A stretch of 64,000 nucleotides of DNA from Micromonospora profundi. GTDB lineage: Bacteria > Actinomycetota > Actinomycetes > Mycobacteriales > Micromonosporaceae. Under the pieces are notes generated by a model. It did no database searches. It saw only the letters and a list, made by a program, of their open reading frames with translations, and was not told where the DNA came from. The stretch is taken from positions 5,861,001 to 5,925,000 of the forward strand of contig NZ_JAATJK010000001.1 in assembly GCF_011927785.1 (NCBI RefSeq). The letters are read 5' to 3'. The position numbers and the translations under genes were made by a program. Of the stretch, positions 63,710 through 64,000 are shown in pieces; position 1 is the first letter of the stretch, and each line of letters begins with the position of its first letter.

Positions 63710-64000
63710 ACGAACAGGACCTGCGACGACTGCTCACCGTCAGCGTCGAGGACGTCCTACCCAGCCAACCGGCGTCGGCAGGCTGGGATCGGGCACGGCG
63801 TACCCGGCGTACCCGGAGGACTGTCGGCGCGGTCGTCATGGCCGTGGCGCTCGTCGGCGGCGGCACCGTGGCCGCGCTGCGCCCGCCCGCCAGCCCGCCG
63901 CCGGGACACCCTGTGACACCGACCGTCGAGGCGACCCACGCTGGTCCCGTGCAGCACCCGCCGGCGGAGCTGACCTACCCACCCGATCCGCTGTCGCGGC
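63706..64000 (+). CDS. Probable membrane anti-sigma partner, N-terminal part (cut by window edge)
   Basis: Starts at a GTG overlapping the sigma-factor stop (GTGA) with GGAGGTG upstream; 98 residues are visible without a stop. A short cytoplasmic segment (NEQDLRRLLTVSVEDV), basic RRTRRTRR, a membrane helix at about 40-58 (TVGAVVMAVALVGGGTVAAL) and a Pro-rich outer part. This is the usual layout of the protein encoded after SigE-type factors. Anti-sigma function is inferred from position. Confidence 0.8.
   Translation, partial: MNEQDLRRLLTVSVEDVLPSQPASAGWDRARRTRRTRRTVGAVVMAVALVGGGTVAALRPPASPPPGHPVTPTVEATHAGPVQHPPAELTYPPDPLSR

Overview
The window is very GC-rich, densely coded DNA from an actinobacterium, most likely a Micromonospora-type member of the Micromonosporaceae. 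This placement is inference. It rests on strong third-position GC, many GTG starts with 1-4 base gene overlaps, actinobacterial families (CrgA, DUF881, class E sortase, snapalysin, DUF397 with its helix-turn-helix partner, a SigE-type sigma factor, GPP34), and a GGGGCCCC hairpin of a kind I recall from this family. No rRNA, CRISPR, transposase, prophage, dnaA or clear oriC is present.

Layout. 1-4.1 kb: accessory genes (flavin-dependent oxidoreductase cut by the window edge, DHFR-like reductase, VOC protein, aminoglycoside-type nucleotidyltransferase) mixed with gene debris (tail of a deaminase, tail of a second VOC protein, orphan ORFs). 4.2-11.3 kb: tRNA-Gly, secreted M43 protease, FMN split-barrel protein, dcd, then a peptidoglycan block in which an SLT-plus-amidase protein lies between two NlpC/P60 endopeptidases, one under a c-di-AMP (ydaO) riboswitch. 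11.4-16.9 kb: two overlapping CorC/CNNM membrane proteins, GPP34 and a large membrane Fe-S oxidoreductase.

17.0-30.8 kb: the conserved actinobacterial growth and division cluster, crgA / DUF881, sortase E, small membrane protein, trpG / (SanA-like) pknB-pknA-pbpA-rodA-pstP-fhaB-fhaA. Kinases, phosphatase, FHA readers, transpeptidase and SEDS polymerase are run together by ATGA overlaps and would coordinate peptidoglycan synthesis by Thr phosphorylation. tRNA-Leu(CAG) follows at 31.0 kb.

31.2-44.9 kb: a sugar epimerase plus WecB glycosyltransferase pair, a subtilase with P domain, a DUF397/HTH pair, a possible leader peptide, two extra PASTA-domain membrane proteins, a glutamate-cysteine-ligase-type enzyme, and a divergent YceI/MarR pair. 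45.2-54.6 kb: a large HTH-NTPase-TPR regulator and a leucine (isovaleryl-CoA) catabolic cluster split by a snapalysin gene. 54.7-64 kb: a TPR protein directly downstream of an HSP90-family chaperone (the best candidate here for an uncharacterised system), an MFS transporter, VanZ protein, an FAD monooxygenase with a divergent TetR regulator and two matching operators, and a SigE-type sigma factor with the start of its probable anti-sigma partner.
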